Assembly (NCBI GenBank): GCA_023213395.1
Contig: CM041465.1
Coordinates: forward strand, 182,721,741-182,785,740
Direction of reading: 5' to 3'
DNA length: 64,000 nt
Origin: Cycas panzhihuaensis
Taxonomy: Eukaryota > Cycadophyta
Shown here: positions 11,637 to 26,488 of the stretch, piece by piece
How the letters are laid out: every line of letters starts with the position of its first letter
How positions within the stretch are numbered: position 1 is the first letter of the stretch
Program-made: the position numbers and the translations under genes
The notes under the pieces: generated by a model
Database searches by the model: none
What the model was told of the DNA's origin: nothing
What the model saw: only the letters and a program-made list of their open reading frames with translations

Positions 11637-12600
11637 ATGCCACTTGTAGCTCCAGTAGATCCTACAACTAAATTACAATAGGAAATCGATGATGAGAAGA
11701 TTTATGTAGGTATTCTATTGGTGACTGATCACAACTTGCACAATCTAATCAATAAAGAACAATATAATATAGCCTAAAAAGTTCTTGAAGTTCTTAAAAA
11801 GAATTTTAATACAATGTCTGACCTTAAATTTATTCATTTAGTATTAAATATAAACAAGATAAAGATACAAAAGGGATGTGCACATGAAACAATCAACTTC
11901 ATTTGATTAATCAAATAAGCAATAGATAAAGATTTTAAGACTCAATATATTATATGGGCATTCTTCATATAGTTCTGTCTACATATACCTGATTATAAAA
12001 ACTTGCTTGGAAGTCTTCAATCAAGTGGAACGTTGAAGATACTTAACTTCGAAGCTCTTATAGAAAAGTTTATAAAATTTGATAAGATCTTTAATACTAA
12101 TTTTGTAACTTTAAATTCTCTTCTAGATGCAACTTTTGATGTGGAAGAAGAAATATGATTCTCAAAGAATTAGGGTCCCTCTCATAGTAGAGGAAATAAT
12201 TAAGTAAGAGGTAGAGAATGAGGCATAGGAAATTAGCCACTAAGTCAATAGAACCCTCAATAATAGTAGCCTAGATAGTCTCAATGCCAAACACCACTTT
12301 TTAATATAAGACAATAAAGTCAAACCAGTACTTCAGGGATTGAAAATTAAATTATTGTATGTAAAAGGTATAACAAGAGAGGACTCCTTATAAAGGACTA
12401 TCGTATACCTACATACAAGCTGCTTAAGTTTTAATAGAAATACAAGGCTCACAATGTTAATGAAGCATATGAAGAATAGTCTGGGCATGTAGGTTTTGCT
12501 CAAGCACATATTCAAAAACTTGAGGGAGAAACCATTGATTAAACTAAGAGGTATTTTGAAGCCCATTATGGCTATACCACTTGTGATCTTGAATAACCAA
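11637..12600 (+). pseudogene. gag: copia gag of element C
   Basis: From an ATG at 11637 the frame gives a UBN2-like Gag segment with several stops (KVLEVLKKNFNTMSDLKFIHL). A basic, Arg/Gly-rich stretch follows near 12170-12230. A zinc-knuckle relic lies near 12340-12390 (LLYVKGITREDSL), where all three cysteines and the histidine are replaced. Position between leader and protease agrees with gag. Confidence 0.65.
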
Positions 12601-12639
12601 TGCAAATGCCTCTTGGAGTTGTAAACAATATAACTTTAA

Positions 12640-15600
12640 ACACATCCTCATAGATCATAGATACAAGAGTGACACAACATATGACCCGCAATCAAGATCT
12701 ATATCAAACTTTTGATTCCAGCGTATATAGTGTTATTCACATAGCTAATAAATACCAATAACTAGTTGAAGGTCTTGGAAACATACACTTGAAACTCTCA
12801 GGCTTGAGAGATTTTACATTACTTGTGTCCTATACCTTTTTAATTTAAAATAAAATCTACTCTCCTTATCCACTCTTATCTTCGATAGATTTGATCTTAG
12901 TGTTAGTACAAATGGCCAGACTTTTTAGGTCATTCACCCTCCAATAAATTGAGTGGTCTTGACTAGACTGCTTACTAGTAAATTATTTAGATTGAATGAC
13001 TCCCCATCTTCTGAAGCTAACTGTGCTCAAAACCCTTATGCCAATGAAGACTTTACTTTTAATACCATTTTGACACACCTTAAGCTGTCCATAAAGCTCT
13101 CTGGCATGCTTGCATGGGTCACATTTATATCAATCGACTTAGAGATCTTTGTCATATCCTTCCAGGTCTGCCTAAGTTCTTCTCCAAGCCCTTTAAATAT
13201 AAAGCTTGTATTATAGTCAAATCTCAAAGATAACCCTTTGTTGACAATCATTAGAAATCAAGTTATCCTCTTCAATTGGTACACTCTGATCCATATGGAC
13301 TAATGCCCATTCTATCATTAAAGTAAAAATTATATTATATATCCTTCATTAATGATTTTACTAGGAAAATGTGGGTGGCTTTTCTGACCAGGAAAGATGA
13401 GGTATTTGGTATCTTTAAAGCCTTCAAAGCTAGCATAAAAAAGGAGTTAGGTTATAAGATTAAGTGTCTCTGAACAGATAATGGTGAAGAATATACCTCT
13501 ACTAAGTTTGAAACCTACTTATGAGACAATGGCATCAAGCATCACACTACAATAGTAGGCACCCCTTAATAGAATAGAGTTGTTGAGTGCGTGAATAGGT
13601 TTATTATGAATATGGCTCAAGCTATATTAGTTTATAAAAATATACCTACTTACCTATGGGTGAAAGTAATTTGGACAATTATTTATTATATGAATGCTAT
13701 CAGCCCATCTAAAGGAATAACTTATGTTAATAAAAAATGCACTAGATAAGCCTCCATTACTTACCACTTTAGAATATTTGGTTCAACATGTTATGCCCAT
13801 ATACTAGATGGAGATTGAAACAAACTCTAGCCCAGGGTACTTAAAGGCATCTTTGTTGGATACCTTATGGATAAGAAAATGCTCCATAAGAAAATGTACA
13901 AGGTCTTTATACCTTTACAGTGGAAGATTATTGTTACCAGAGATGTGGTGTTTGCTGAAGAGAGGATTAATTGTTATAATTAGACTCCAAAACACCAAAC
14001 CACTATTATTATGATGCTACTCAATATGATGTATAGATTCCAAACTTTTGGGAGAGGGGGGGGATACTAAAGAGTTATTCAAACTATTAGAATCTGGTAA
14101 TAGATCCACAAAGGATAGTAGTTATGATTCTGAACCAATGAGTGCACATCATATACTACCATTCGAGAATAGCAGAGTTGATAAAGGTAACAGAGTGGCA
14201 GATGGACGATACTCCCCAAATGCATCAATATCCTCCTTAACGAATATATAAAATGATCCTTTTCAGGATCCAAATGAAGACCACATATTTAGAGAAATGA
14301 AGACCTCATTCCCAACTCGAGATCATGAAGCCTGCTAGTTGAATAAGGATATACAACCTAATGAGGTGGACAAATTTAGTACTCAAAGTGCCTATAAAGC
14401 TCAGATATAGGAATCATTTTTCATTGAGTTAGAATTAATAGAACTGCATCTTACTCTTAATGAAGAGCCTCTCTTGTACCAAGAAACTATAAAACACATA
14501 GCTTGGAGGAATGCCATAAATGAAGAGTATCAATCTGTCATAAAAAATAGTACATAGGAGCTCGTTGACCTATCACATGGAAGAAAGATACTTTGAAATA
14601 AATGAGTGTACAAAAATAAATACAGATCTGATAATACCCTTGAAAAACACAAGGCAGGGCTGGTAGCAAAGGGAAGACATTGAATGCACTAAAGTCATTA
14701 CACTTATAACCAAGTGGCCCATAATTAGAACTCTTGTGGCCTTAGTAGCTCAATAGGACTAGAAGATTCACTAGCTCGATGTAAAAACCACATTTCTTAA
14801 TGGTGATCTTGAAGAAGAAATCTACATAGCTCAGCCTGAAGGATTTGAGATTACTAGTCAAGAGCATAAGGTGTACAAGCTCAAAAAGTCCTTGTATAGC
14901 CTTAAATAAGCCCCTTGCACTTAGTTCACCAAGTTGTTAGAAAGAATAAAGTAACTTGGATATGAGATTTATGACTACTAAGATATTAATACACCACTAT
15001 TTATTAAATGCTAAAAAGATAAAGTCACTTATCTCTTAATATTTGTGGATGGTATGCTTGTAACAGGGAATGATAAATAGGTAATCAACCAGCTAAAGAA
15101 GGACTTAGCTAAAACATTTAAACTATCTAACCTTGCATTAATGAAATATTACTTAGGGATTGAAGTTACTTAGAAAGATGGAAAAATCTTTCTTTCTTAA
15201 GAAAAGTATATCAATGATCTTCCAATAAAGTTTTAGTTCAAGAGGTAGATGCAATACTTTACATGTAACTGATAGGTAGTCTTATCTATGCTACTAATAC
15301 AAGACCTAATATTGCATACTCTATTGGTATTCTTGTTTGTTACATGATAAATCTTAAGTAAAATTACCGGCAAGTGGCAGTATGAGTGTTGAGGTACCTT
15401 AAGATGACCAGTAAATATGGTTTATTGTATGAACCTAATTCAGAGTTTGAACTATATGCATATATATACTTAGATTTTGTTGGAGATAAAACACAAGGAG
15501 ATCCACGTTTGGGTATATAATGTTTCTTGGAACAACACCCATATCATGGAGATCCTGATAACATAAGATAATTACTAATTTAACTGCCAAATTTGAATAC

Positions 15601-15920
15601 ATTCCTACTTCTGAGACTAGCAAGGAGGTGATATGGCCTAGGAAATTATTGTAAACATTGAATATCACTCAAACAAGTCCTATCAACCTTCATGTGGATA
15701 ATCAATCAACAATCCATATGGTAAAAAATCTTGCATTTCATGATCATACCAAATACATAAGTATGAAAGCCTATAGGATTTGAGAACTAGTCCATGAAGA
15801 CATAATTTAACTGGAGTACTATCCCATAGCAGATGAAGTGGCAAATATCTTCACCAAAGCACTGTAAGGGTAAAGTTTGAATAGTTCTGTAGGTAGCTCA
15901 ATCTTCAGACCTCTGTCTCT
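12640..15920 (+). pseudogene. pol: copia pol of element C (PR-INT-RT-RH)
   Basis: Domains follow in normal copia order, with more than a dozen stops. Protease: IIDTRVTQHMT near 12655, where the catalytic D-T/S-G triad reads DTR. Integrase core: FINDFTRKMWVAFL near 13350 and TDNGEEYTS near 13480, with the glutamate region as NRVVECVNR near 13575. Reverse transcriptase: KWVYKNKYRSDN near 14600, LNGDLEEEIYIAQPEGFE near 14800, VYKLKKSLYSLK near 14870. The YVDD box is FVDG near 15045, so the second catalytic aspartate is lost. RNase H: VDNQSTIHMVKN near 15690, then ADEVANIFTKAL. Many stops are where Trp or Gln is expected, consistent with C-to-T decay. Confidence 0.85.
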
Positions 15921-16379
15921 TACTGATTGGAGGAGATGATAACATGATCGACAAACTCTAGCCCATTCATAAAAATCCCATGTGGGCACAAAAGGGCAAG
16001 AGTAAGTCTCTACTTTATCCTATTTATGAATACCCCTTATGGGCATGGAAAGATAATGGTTATACTAGTCTTGGAAAATTATAACTTGTAAAAACTTGAA
16101 AGGGCCAGGGGGATGAGTAAATAGTATATTGAGACTTAGAAGACCAAGCTATATATTTAAGTCACTTAGCTATCTGGCTACATCAAGAGCCACCTTAGCC
16201 ATTTTGATTTATAAAAGGGGCTATATATCTTAGACAATCCATGGGTTTTTATTCCCCATAAGGGCTTTTTAACAAAAGTATCATTTAAAACTTTAATATA
16301 ATAATGAGGCATAAATGAAGACCTCACAGAATAGATTTTATTATAATGACCTTTTACTATTAAGGGGGGGATTAATGGA

Positions 16380-16676
16380 TGTTAATGCATCAAATTTATT
16401 AAATTAATTAGATAAATGTGACTTTAGTTTAGCTAAGTCACATAGTTAAATGTAATTTCATTTACATATAAGTGTAATTTTGAGATCACATCATTAGGTA
16501 GGAAACTCTTTTAAAAACTCTAATATACATCCTTCATTATATAAGATTGAATATAAAGGGAAGAGTCATAATTCTCACCTCTTATTTTTACTCTTAATCT
16601 TATTCTCTCTATTTGCTCTTTTTATGTGTCATTACTTTAGTATAGTGGATTGTGGCACTGGATCCTTCACCCAACA
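16380..16676 (+). repeat. 3' LTR of copia C
   Basis: Starts TGTTAATGC and ends CACCCAACA, preceded by a purine tract TAAGGGGGGGA (16361-16371). Same content as the 5' LTR, including ATTATATAAGAT as a TATA candidate. The TGTT/AACA ends support the boundaries. Confidence 0.8.
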
Positions 16677-16679
16677 TTC

Positions 16680-18161
<1,482 letters not shown>

Positions 18162-19569
18162 CGAAAGTTTATAATAAATTTAATTAGATTAAAAATTTTT
18201 TAAGGTTCGTCCGTTACCCCCCCTTGAATTAGCTTATGGTTATATTCAGATCTCCCTATGATCCTAATTTTTCTACAAGAGGGGTAGATGCAAAAATTTA
18301 ATTAATCATTTTTAATATCTTTTTATTTTAAAACATTTAACTATATTTTATATTATTTCAAATCTACAACACCCCCCTTTGATCCTAGTTGGTGGTCCAA
18401 TTGAGGCCCTATATGGCCTCATTTTTTAGATTTGGGGGCAGATTTAAAAAACCCATTAGGCTGAATTTAATATTTTTGAATTTAAAAAAATTCATAATTT
18501 TTAATAGTTTTTCAAGTTCGTAGTCCTCCTTCGTTATTTGTTTGAGCCCTCCAAGTGATGAAGGGCCTCAGTTCAAAGGGGTTTAACACCCCCGCCCCCT
18601 CAAATTTATTTTTTTACCATAAAGGGGTCTTTTTACAATCAAATGACTGGATTCATTGGAAAGATAATTTGATGATCTACATACTAAAGTAATTTTTAGT
18701 ATGTTTTGAGGCTATTTTATAGGAGTTTGAGGTTGTTAAAATCATCCTTTCTTATTAACCCAAGTTTAAGCATTTTTCAATATTTTAAAGCTATTTTATT
18801 ATTTCATTCAAGCATAGTTACATATTATTAAGATACTGATCCATCTTTGACTATCTTTACTTGCTTTTTAGAGGTTCACATTTGATTTTTGTAGTTTTTT
18901 AGTCAAATTTAGCCTCTTGAAGAAAAAGGAGATCTTTGAATGCCATTTTTCAAAAGCAAGTGCCTTCTAAACCCTAAATAATCTTATTTTAAAGTTGTTA
19001 TTTCAATTTATAACTCATTCACTTTATGTTAAAGCTCATATCAAGCATATTTTGCTCATTTAAGGGTCAACTTGCTTCATTTTTTGGTATATTTCAAAGT
19101 ACATTTAATGGTATCTTTTGCATCTTAAAAGGTTCATATAAAAGTGTATTTGTTGCTCATTTATTGTAGTTTATTCATCTATATATTGAAGCTCATAATA
19201 GGCTCACTTTGCTCATCATTTATTGATCATTTTGTCTCTTTTAAAGATTAATCAATGTTCCTTTATTACATTCAAAATTTTATTTAGAGTGCATCCTATT
19301 GCATGTTTATGAGCTTATTCAAAGGCTATCTTATTCCTTTTCATTGCATACTAGTTTAGAGCTTATTTGAGTCATTTTGAAAGCTTTCTTGTTTTATTTA
19401 TATATTTCATTCAAAAAGGTGCATTCCTCTAACATACATTTCATTTAAAAAGATATATATTTCATTTTATTATCAAGTTATTTTTTTAGTTGATTTTAAA
19501 AGGATTTTTACTTGATTAATAAAAACACATATTTTTCTTTAGATTATGTATTAAAATATTTATAATGGT

Positions 19570-19900
19570 AATAAATATTAGTGATATAAGTATAGCTATA
19601 TTTGATGGAACCAATTTTTAACTTTAGAGAAATTTAATGAAATCATATTTGACTACTAATAATCTTTAAAAATTTGTGAATGATAGTTATAATGAAGATG
19701 AACAAAACTTTAAAGAAAATGTGAAAAAAGATAATGAAGCATTAGCTTTAATATTTTGTACATTTGATGACCACACATTCTCTAGTATAAGTGAGATAAC
19801 AACATCAAAGAATACATGGGACATTTAGAATTGGTTTATGGGGGAGCCACCACAAAACTAGAAGATATTAAATATATTAATGATATTTTATATGCAGTAT
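19570..19900 (+). pseudogene. gag: copia gag relic of element D
   Basis: The plus frame gives IFDGTNF, then ENVKKDNEALALIFCTFDDH and ITTSKNTWDI, with stops between. These match the positions of PKFDGNNF and VKKDNEAL in the Gag of element F (35594 onward), so this is the N-terminal third of the same Gag type. It is too broken to be translated. Confidence 0.7.
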
Positions 19901-20246
19901 AGATGTTAGAGTAAGATAACAATGATGAATTTGATAATGTTATATGTATTATTGATGACTCCAATAAAGTTGATGATTACTCCAAGGTAAAAGATGAAGA
20001 AGATAAAGATCCTAATGAAGCCAGACCTACTTGTTCAAATCAAGTTTAGAAACCACATGAGCCTTACATTCTTGAAGAGGCTATCATTACAAAGGTATCA
20101 ATAAGGGATTGTGACATAGAATTGGTCTACAACAAAGTAAAGGAATAAGCAACATATCTCTTTCTTAAAGTCTTTCTAAAGTTTAAGTTCCATAAATTTA
20201 AAAAGAAAAGCTTGGAGTTATATGTAATGAACATTATAGGGGAGAA

Positions 20247-20633
20247 TGTTAGCCTAATGTCCATTACTATTCATTAAGGGTATACAAAAGTGCTTTGGGA
20301 CATGCGAGCCACCACCAACCATCCACAAGCCATCATTTGGTTTAGGTATATTTATTTTATTTTTGGTTTATTATTATTTTATAATTTTAAATTGTGTTTA
20401 TTGAGGTGGGCTCCTCCTTGCCTCCCAAACTATAAATTATATAGGCATAATACCTTGATGTTCTTTAACACCACTATAAAATGAAATTTATTTACTACTT
20501 GAAGTATTTGATGATGCACCACTTTGTCCCCTACAACTTTCAAGACTAAAAGAAAACTTGTATTCAGAGTGTCAAAATACTTTAGTTTATAAAATTTTTG
20601 TCAATTTTGAGCCATGGTTTATGGGTTAGAACA
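20247..20633 (+). repeat. Probable 3' LTR of copia relic D
   Basis: TGTTAGCCTAATG follows directly after a purine tract. CTATAAATTATATAGG near 20430 is a good TATA candidate. The right end is set at GGTTAGAACA because it mirrors the TGTT start, but this is tentative without a second copy. Confidence 0.5.
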
Positions 20634-21653
20634 TTGAAAAGAAAAGTCATAAATCAGAGTAATCTCATTAAATAAAGTATAATTGGCCCAATGATTATGA
20701 AGGGAAAGCATTTTTGACATGATGTTATAGTACTACTTATGAAAATTTAGGTTGATCGTAGCTTGTGGTAATGAGTTATGGCTCCCAAAATAAAATTTCT
20801 TGTATTTTTTTCACTTTTCCTTTCCTTTCTTTGGGCTCCATAAGACCTTCAAAGTTAACCTAGTTTGACTTACCCTCTTAATTCTTGGCTTTGATTACCT
20901 AATATATTCCTCTATACATTCTTTTTCCCTACTCTCTAGAAATTATACCCACTACCAATGTCGACTTATAATCTGTTTGTTGATTAAGCTTGATTGACCA
21001 AGGTATATTGACAAAAGTCTCTTAACTAAGTATTTTGACTAAGGTCTATCAATATTGATGTGAGTTTATTGGCAAAGTTCTATAAATGTCAATGTAGGTT
21101 TATCGACATGATTATTGTCAATGAAGGTCTACCAATAAAAGTATATTGATGTTGGTGAAGGTATATAGATAAAGATCTATCAATTAATATTTACAATATC
21201 AATGTATCAATGAAGGTTTGTTGATGATGGTTTATTAATATCAATGTCTAGACAAATGTCTACAATTAAAGGTCTATTGACTACAAGTCTTTGTTATCCT
21301 AAGTCATGTTAACTAAAGGCTTATGAACCAAAGTTTTGTTGACTTATCGAGTAAAGTTTTATTAGCCAAAGTCTTGTTGACCTAAGTTCTATCAATCAAA
21401 GTTTTGTTAATCCAAGCTTTGTTGGCCTATTAACCCAACTCTATTGTAATGAAAAATGACTTTACATCTATGACATAAATTCATTACAATTGAATTTATG
21501 ACTAGATGGCAACAATATTCACTTTGACAAGAGTTTCCTTTGACAAGGATTTATAGTACCTTCTTATCGACTTTTCACTAAGATATTTATTTGACCATGC
21601 TTATGCTCTAATTTTATTTAAATTGAGCTTAAACCCTGGCTATGATATCACTA
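20634..21653 (-). other. Leader of a minus-strand gypsy, with minisatellite
   Basis: Lies downstream (minus strand) of the primer-binding site TGATATCATAGCCAGGG (21650-21634), which resembles TGGTATCAGAGCCAGG. No Gag motif was recognised. The stretch 20980-21430 is a degenerate tandem repeat, annotated separately. The element body is missing: copia relic D follows on the left. Confidence 0.5.
20980..21430. repeat. Degenerate ~15-17 bp minisatellite
   Basis: Repeated variants of AAAGTTTTGTTGACC and AAGGTCTATCAAT run through about 450 bp; the clearest units are at 21330-21430. Copies are strongly diverged and irregularly spaced. It lies in the leader of the gypsy element whose LTR is at 21654-23418. 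Confidence 0.65.
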
Positions 21654-23418
21654 TGTAATAATCTCTTTTTATAATGAGGTCCTATAATAGCCACTTAAAC
21701 TACTGAAGCTTAAATTTTTAAATGAAATAGACCCTAAGACTAGTGAGCAACATGACCTGCTAGTAGTTTAGAGATTTATTTAAATAAATGCACTTTATGT
21801 AACTCTAATATAAAGATAAAATCTATCTCCATTGCACTAATAGATACACAATTTGGCATTATGTCCCAAGCATGTAATAGTACATATACAAGTATTCATT
21901 TAAAACTGAAATGAACATCATATATTATCAAAAGAGCATCAACATAAACTAGAATATATAACTTATCTTTTGTGGTGAAAAGCTAAATTAGTCATAGAAA
22001 ATTTGCCACCTAGCCAACTGAAAACTCCTCTCATGAATTTGCTCCCATGCTAAGGCATGCAAAATGAATAAAGAAGTACTAAAGATTGGGATTTAAGTAT
22101 TTAATAAGGTATCACAATAAAACTTAATAACTCAACAAACATACAAAGGTTCAACAAAAATGAAAGTAATGCATATCACATGTATACAACAATATTTACA
22201 CTATGGCTTAAGGTAACACATTACATGTACCTAATAGTAATGATTTGGTGGCTCAATTATAATAGCTCTAAGTTCATTATTTTAGGAATCCCCCCATGGA
22301 AAACACATCATGCTTTAAACCATGGCATCACATTATATATGTCATCCCATAATGTTAAGAGTATGTTTATATATGAGTTACTCCATCTTGCCTATAGATT
22401 CCTTAACATTTGACTAAGATCCGTTAGCCTCTCATTAAAGTTACATAATTGTACTCTGAATATAATAAAACCTAAAACATTATTGCAAAGTAGTTAGCCT
22501 TATATATTATCCACAATATAATCCATTATATATTCAATACAACATGCAAAATATAAGAGCTAAACTAGTATGAAAATGCACAAGATCCATAAATTTGAAT
22601 TTTTGACAAGAAAGTCATTGAATTAGACTAATAAATGCATGATTAGAAAGGTTAATGTTCAAGCTTGAGATGCAAAATTTAAATGCTCCAAAAGCTCAAA
22701 AATGCCAAAGATCAAAATGTCTAAAAGCTTAAAATGCTCAAAAATTAAATGAAAAGAGTTGGAAAGAAGTACCACACTCTATTTTATAATATAAGTCAAT
22801 TACTTCAATTATCAATTGCCTTTGACTCATAGCAACCTTGACCTTCAACTACCTTTGATTATGGTAATTTTGAGAATAGTAAGAATATAGTCCCCTATTA
22901 AATCATACCTTAGAAAGATTAAATTCATGTATAAATATGGATGCCAATTAATATCCCACCAACATTATTTATTAAGTAGGCTAATAAGAAAAGGGTTTTT
23001 GACATATAAGGTTAAGACTTAGGACTTCCTACCTAGGGAATTCCTTCTTCACATATGTTATATACTCCCCAGCCCCCTCTTTTATTTCCCTTTGAGTAAT
23101 CTAGCCATACATTTTCTTAATAATGGATTAATTTTTATATCATATATATGCATTTGGGCACTTAACACCATAATTATAGTATAGGCATATGCATAAGTAT
23201 CACACCTCAATGTTACACAACAACATACTACAAAATTCATAATATACTAAGGTGTGTCCCTCACACCTAATGAGTAATTTCACTAGGTTCTTATTTTACA
23301 ATAAAAGTCATGATTACATCTCATTACATTATGAAATTAATGGTAGCAAAATATATAATGAAATGTATATAAGGAAATATATTAGAAAATATGCAAGGTG
23401 TACCATACGGGTATTACA
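21654..23418 (-). repeat. Long gypsy LTR (1765 bp), 5' side
   Basis: On the minus strand it starts TGTAATACCCGTATGG and ends GATTATTACA, giving a six-base inverted end repeat TGTAAT/ATTACA. The primer site follows 3 bp later. Its outer ~200 bp match the gypsy B LTR at 7866-8062, so both are one family. The length is typical of large plant gypsy elements. No open frame inside looks real. Confidence 0.75.
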
Positions 23419-25059
23419 AACCCTTGAATAAGTCTTCTATTATTTATGAATCATTTTAATAGAAATGGTGTTATACATATGAATTTAATTCTCTATTGAA
23501 TCTTATGGAACTTGTGAGTAATAAGCAAACCATATTGAATGAAAACCAAAATGAAATGTTTTATTTTAAAATTTTTAATTTTTCCTTTATTATTATTATT
23601 ATTATTTCTTTTCCTTATGTTACTTTAACTAAAATAATGATATTTTCTATGGAAATTTTCTAATTGTATTAATTTGGATATCAATACTTCATTATCTTAT
23701 CACTCGAAATATTTTTCCCTTATTTCATTTATAGGATAGATCTTGTATATTATTGTTCCATGTAAACAAACCATTTCCCATTACTCAAAATATAACTATA
23801 AAAGGAGTAACATTATTATATGAGTTTATTGAGATAGTCACCCGTGCAGCCTAGTAGAATGACTAAATTGTTTAATATAAAACAAGACCTTAAAGTATTG
23901 CACATAATATGGAGTTTACACTATGGATCCAATCCTTGGAAACTTATTCTTGAAGGGAGGATTATTAGCATTATTCCTTCAATCTAGCCAACAATAAATG
24001 TTATATGTCCTTTGAAAAGGACAAAGAAAACATGTGGGAGGATCGCTTTAAATTAGGCATGATATTGTGATTAAATGTGTTTTGTATTATTAGGTTAGTG
24101 TCAATGGTGATGCTATATCAATGCACTGGTAATAATATATGAAATGTTTCATTGAAGTACTCATAATTATGGTGATACATAGTTACTTAGTAGCTTTGAT
24201 ATGTCAATGTGGCATTTAGTAACTTTGGAATGTATTTATAAATGCCTTTGTGAGAGGTTCTGTAAGGTTTCTTTTGGTACCTTTAAGGTATACTTGATTA
24301 TTACATATAATAGTATAATCTATAGAAATATTCATATTGAGTATTACGCATTATGATGTATAGTGATTATGTATTTGGTATAAGTACAACCTAAAAAGAC
24401 TAAATATTATTTCCCTTATCATATTTGAATATGAAAGAAATGTAAACCATAAAGTAGCATTAGAGGTCAACACAATCAGTATAACATAGTCATTTGTCTT
24501 TATGCATGCCACCTAAAAAGGATATAAATGATGTTGTGGATTGAGAGTAACAATGCCTATTGAGGGAGTAATTTTAAGGAATAATATAACTTGCAACAAA
24601 GTGTATAAGAGATTCATAACAAACAGAAGTAGAACCATAAGTTGATGATGATATAGAAGACCTAGCATAAGACTTAAAAAGTAATAGATAAGGTAGGATT
24701 GCTCACAACAAGGGAGCTTGTTAAGAATATTGAAAAAGATTATTAAGGTAAGACTACCATTTTGCTATGAAAAAGATTAACTCCTAATTAAGTTTAAAAG
24801 GTTACCACAAAACTATATTAAGTTGAGCTAGATCATAGTATTTCTCTTAGAGGATATGTTGAAATCTCACAATTATCATTTACTAAACACCCTATAGATA
24901 GGAGTACTTCTATAGTGCCATTAAAGAAAATGGTTATAAAGCATGAGAAAGACATTATCAACCTTTAAAATTACTTCCACTAGCTTTGTGGTAGATTTTG
25001 ATGACATTATATTGTTAAAGAAGGACAATGGTTTTCTATATCTATTAAGTTTTGATGGA
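23419..25059. other. Anonymous AT-rich DNA
   Basis: About 1.6 kb flanking the outer end of the gypsy LTR. No gene, RNA or retroelement motif is recognised. It precedes a dispersed repeat at 25060 and may be older repeat sequence. Confidence 0.45.
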
Positions 25060-26260
25060 ATTGACAACCTAAAGGGCAATTTTTAATTTACATATGTATT
25101 TGCTTACTTTTGTGCCTTCTAGACATGGTCAATATGCTTTGTCTATTGTAATTAATTAGCTAAAACTTGTAATGGTTGATCTAATTTTGATTATATAAAT
25201 ATGTGTATATACTTATATTTATGCCTAATATTGGTGATAATATTTTTATACTTGCACAATTATTAAAACAACTCCATCCTTACTTGCCATGAATGCTTAG
25301 TATTTATTATATTTTTTCCTTCTTTTTTGTCATTTTAAATCTCATTTCTTCTTATATCAAGTCTTTAGATGTCTATAGATCATCTATTAATCTAATTCTA
25401 TTATTTTGTGACTTTTTCTCTCTATTTTTTATTAACAAGAGTAATTTTAACCATTTTTTCACTTATACTATACCTTCTTTTGTAATTTTGACTTTGAATT
25501 TTAATGAAATTATGTATTCCACCTAGTCCATTATATGGATCTCCTCAAGTACATAGAAAATGAGTTGTTGTGGATTGGAAATGGATATTATATGAGAAAG
25601 TTATAACTATTTAAAGTTTTTATCATAATATAACAACTATTCATTACAACATTAGTCTATTCATTGTAATGCCACACCATAAAGTTTACATTAATATCAT
25701 AATGAATCTTACCATTTATCATAGTGCTCTTTTTGACTTGTCATAATGTTATAACATTCTTTATAACATCCATGTATTCATCATGATGCAACATTGTAGT
25801 ATCTTATGATTTAACTAAAAGTCGAAATTTTGTCAAAATTTGATTAGATTTTCATATTTTTAAAGGTGGTTTTATAAAACTATAGGCCCCAAAATAATGG
25901 GCACCCATAGTTTTGCTAAAATCGTGGGATATAGAACTCTATAAATTTATTGTTTCTAATTATTTCAAGGATGGGACATTTTTATAAAGTGTTATGTTGT
26001 CAAAACTTTGCTAGATTTGATATTGAACCTACTTAATTTCTAATTTACCATAGTAGAGGTTGTTTGTCTTATTTAAAAAGCATTTCCACTAACTTTACAT
26101 TTGTTTGATCAATATTAGCTAGTCGTTTGTAGGTTTTTAACTACTAGATCATCAGTTTACCATTTTCATTTTTTTCAACCATATTTTTCCATTATTTTTC
26201 ATGCCTTCTAATTGCTCACTTCCTTCTCTTTACACTAAATATTTGAGAGATGATAACATG
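25060..26260 (+). repeat. Dispersed repeat R, copy 1
   Basis: About 1.2 kb that aligns in order with 52950-54070. Diagnostic shared blocks are TTAAGTCTTTAGAT-like, GCCTAGTCCATTAT, AAAATAATGGGCACCCA and AGTTTTGCTAAAA. GATTATATAAATATGTG near 25190 is a TATA-like element, so it could be an LTR of an unrecognised element. No coding sequence is seen. The second copy is partly triplicated. Confidence 0.7.
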
Positions 26261-26488
26261 GTTTTTTATGAGCCAAATTTCTTAGAAGGTGTAATTGCAT
26301 GTTTTTGGTGATTTTAACTTAATTTATAATGGTTAAAACTTGTTTATTTATCATTTAAAGTTAGTAGAAATTGACTAACTTGTATCTTATAATATTATTA
26401 AAAGTTTGTTTATATTTTTGTGGATTTACTTATTAGCATTCATGTTTGTTTATTTGATTTCTAAATAAATAAATAAATAAGGAGATAA
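26261..26488. other. Short spacer, nothing recognised
   Basis: AT-rich, with a short run of AAAT units at about 26463-26480. It ends at a purine-rich string just before the LTR at 26489. Confidence 0.4.

Larger units (their letters stand above)
9003..16676 (+). mobile_element. Full-length but degraded Ty1/copia element C
   Basis: Both LTRs, primer site, leader, gag, pol and purine tract are present in the right order over 7.7 kb, inserted into the integrase of gypsy B. LTR divergence is visible throughout and every coding domain has several stops, so the insertion is old. The gypsy does not resume to the right of the element: a microsatellite starts within 4 bp of the 3' LTR end. No target-site duplication can be shown. 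Confidence 0.85.
18170..20633 (+). mobile_element. Copia relic D lacking pol
   Basis: A non-coding, leader-like stretch (18170-19570) is followed by a gag relic and about 350 bp of unassigned sequence. A purine tract (ATAGGGGAGAA, about 20236-20246) and a probable 3' LTR come next. No protease, integrase or RT motif lies between gag and the tract, so pol has been deleted. The Gag resembles that of elements F and H. No 5' LTR was found; the microsatellite sits where it should be. Confidence 0.55.
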
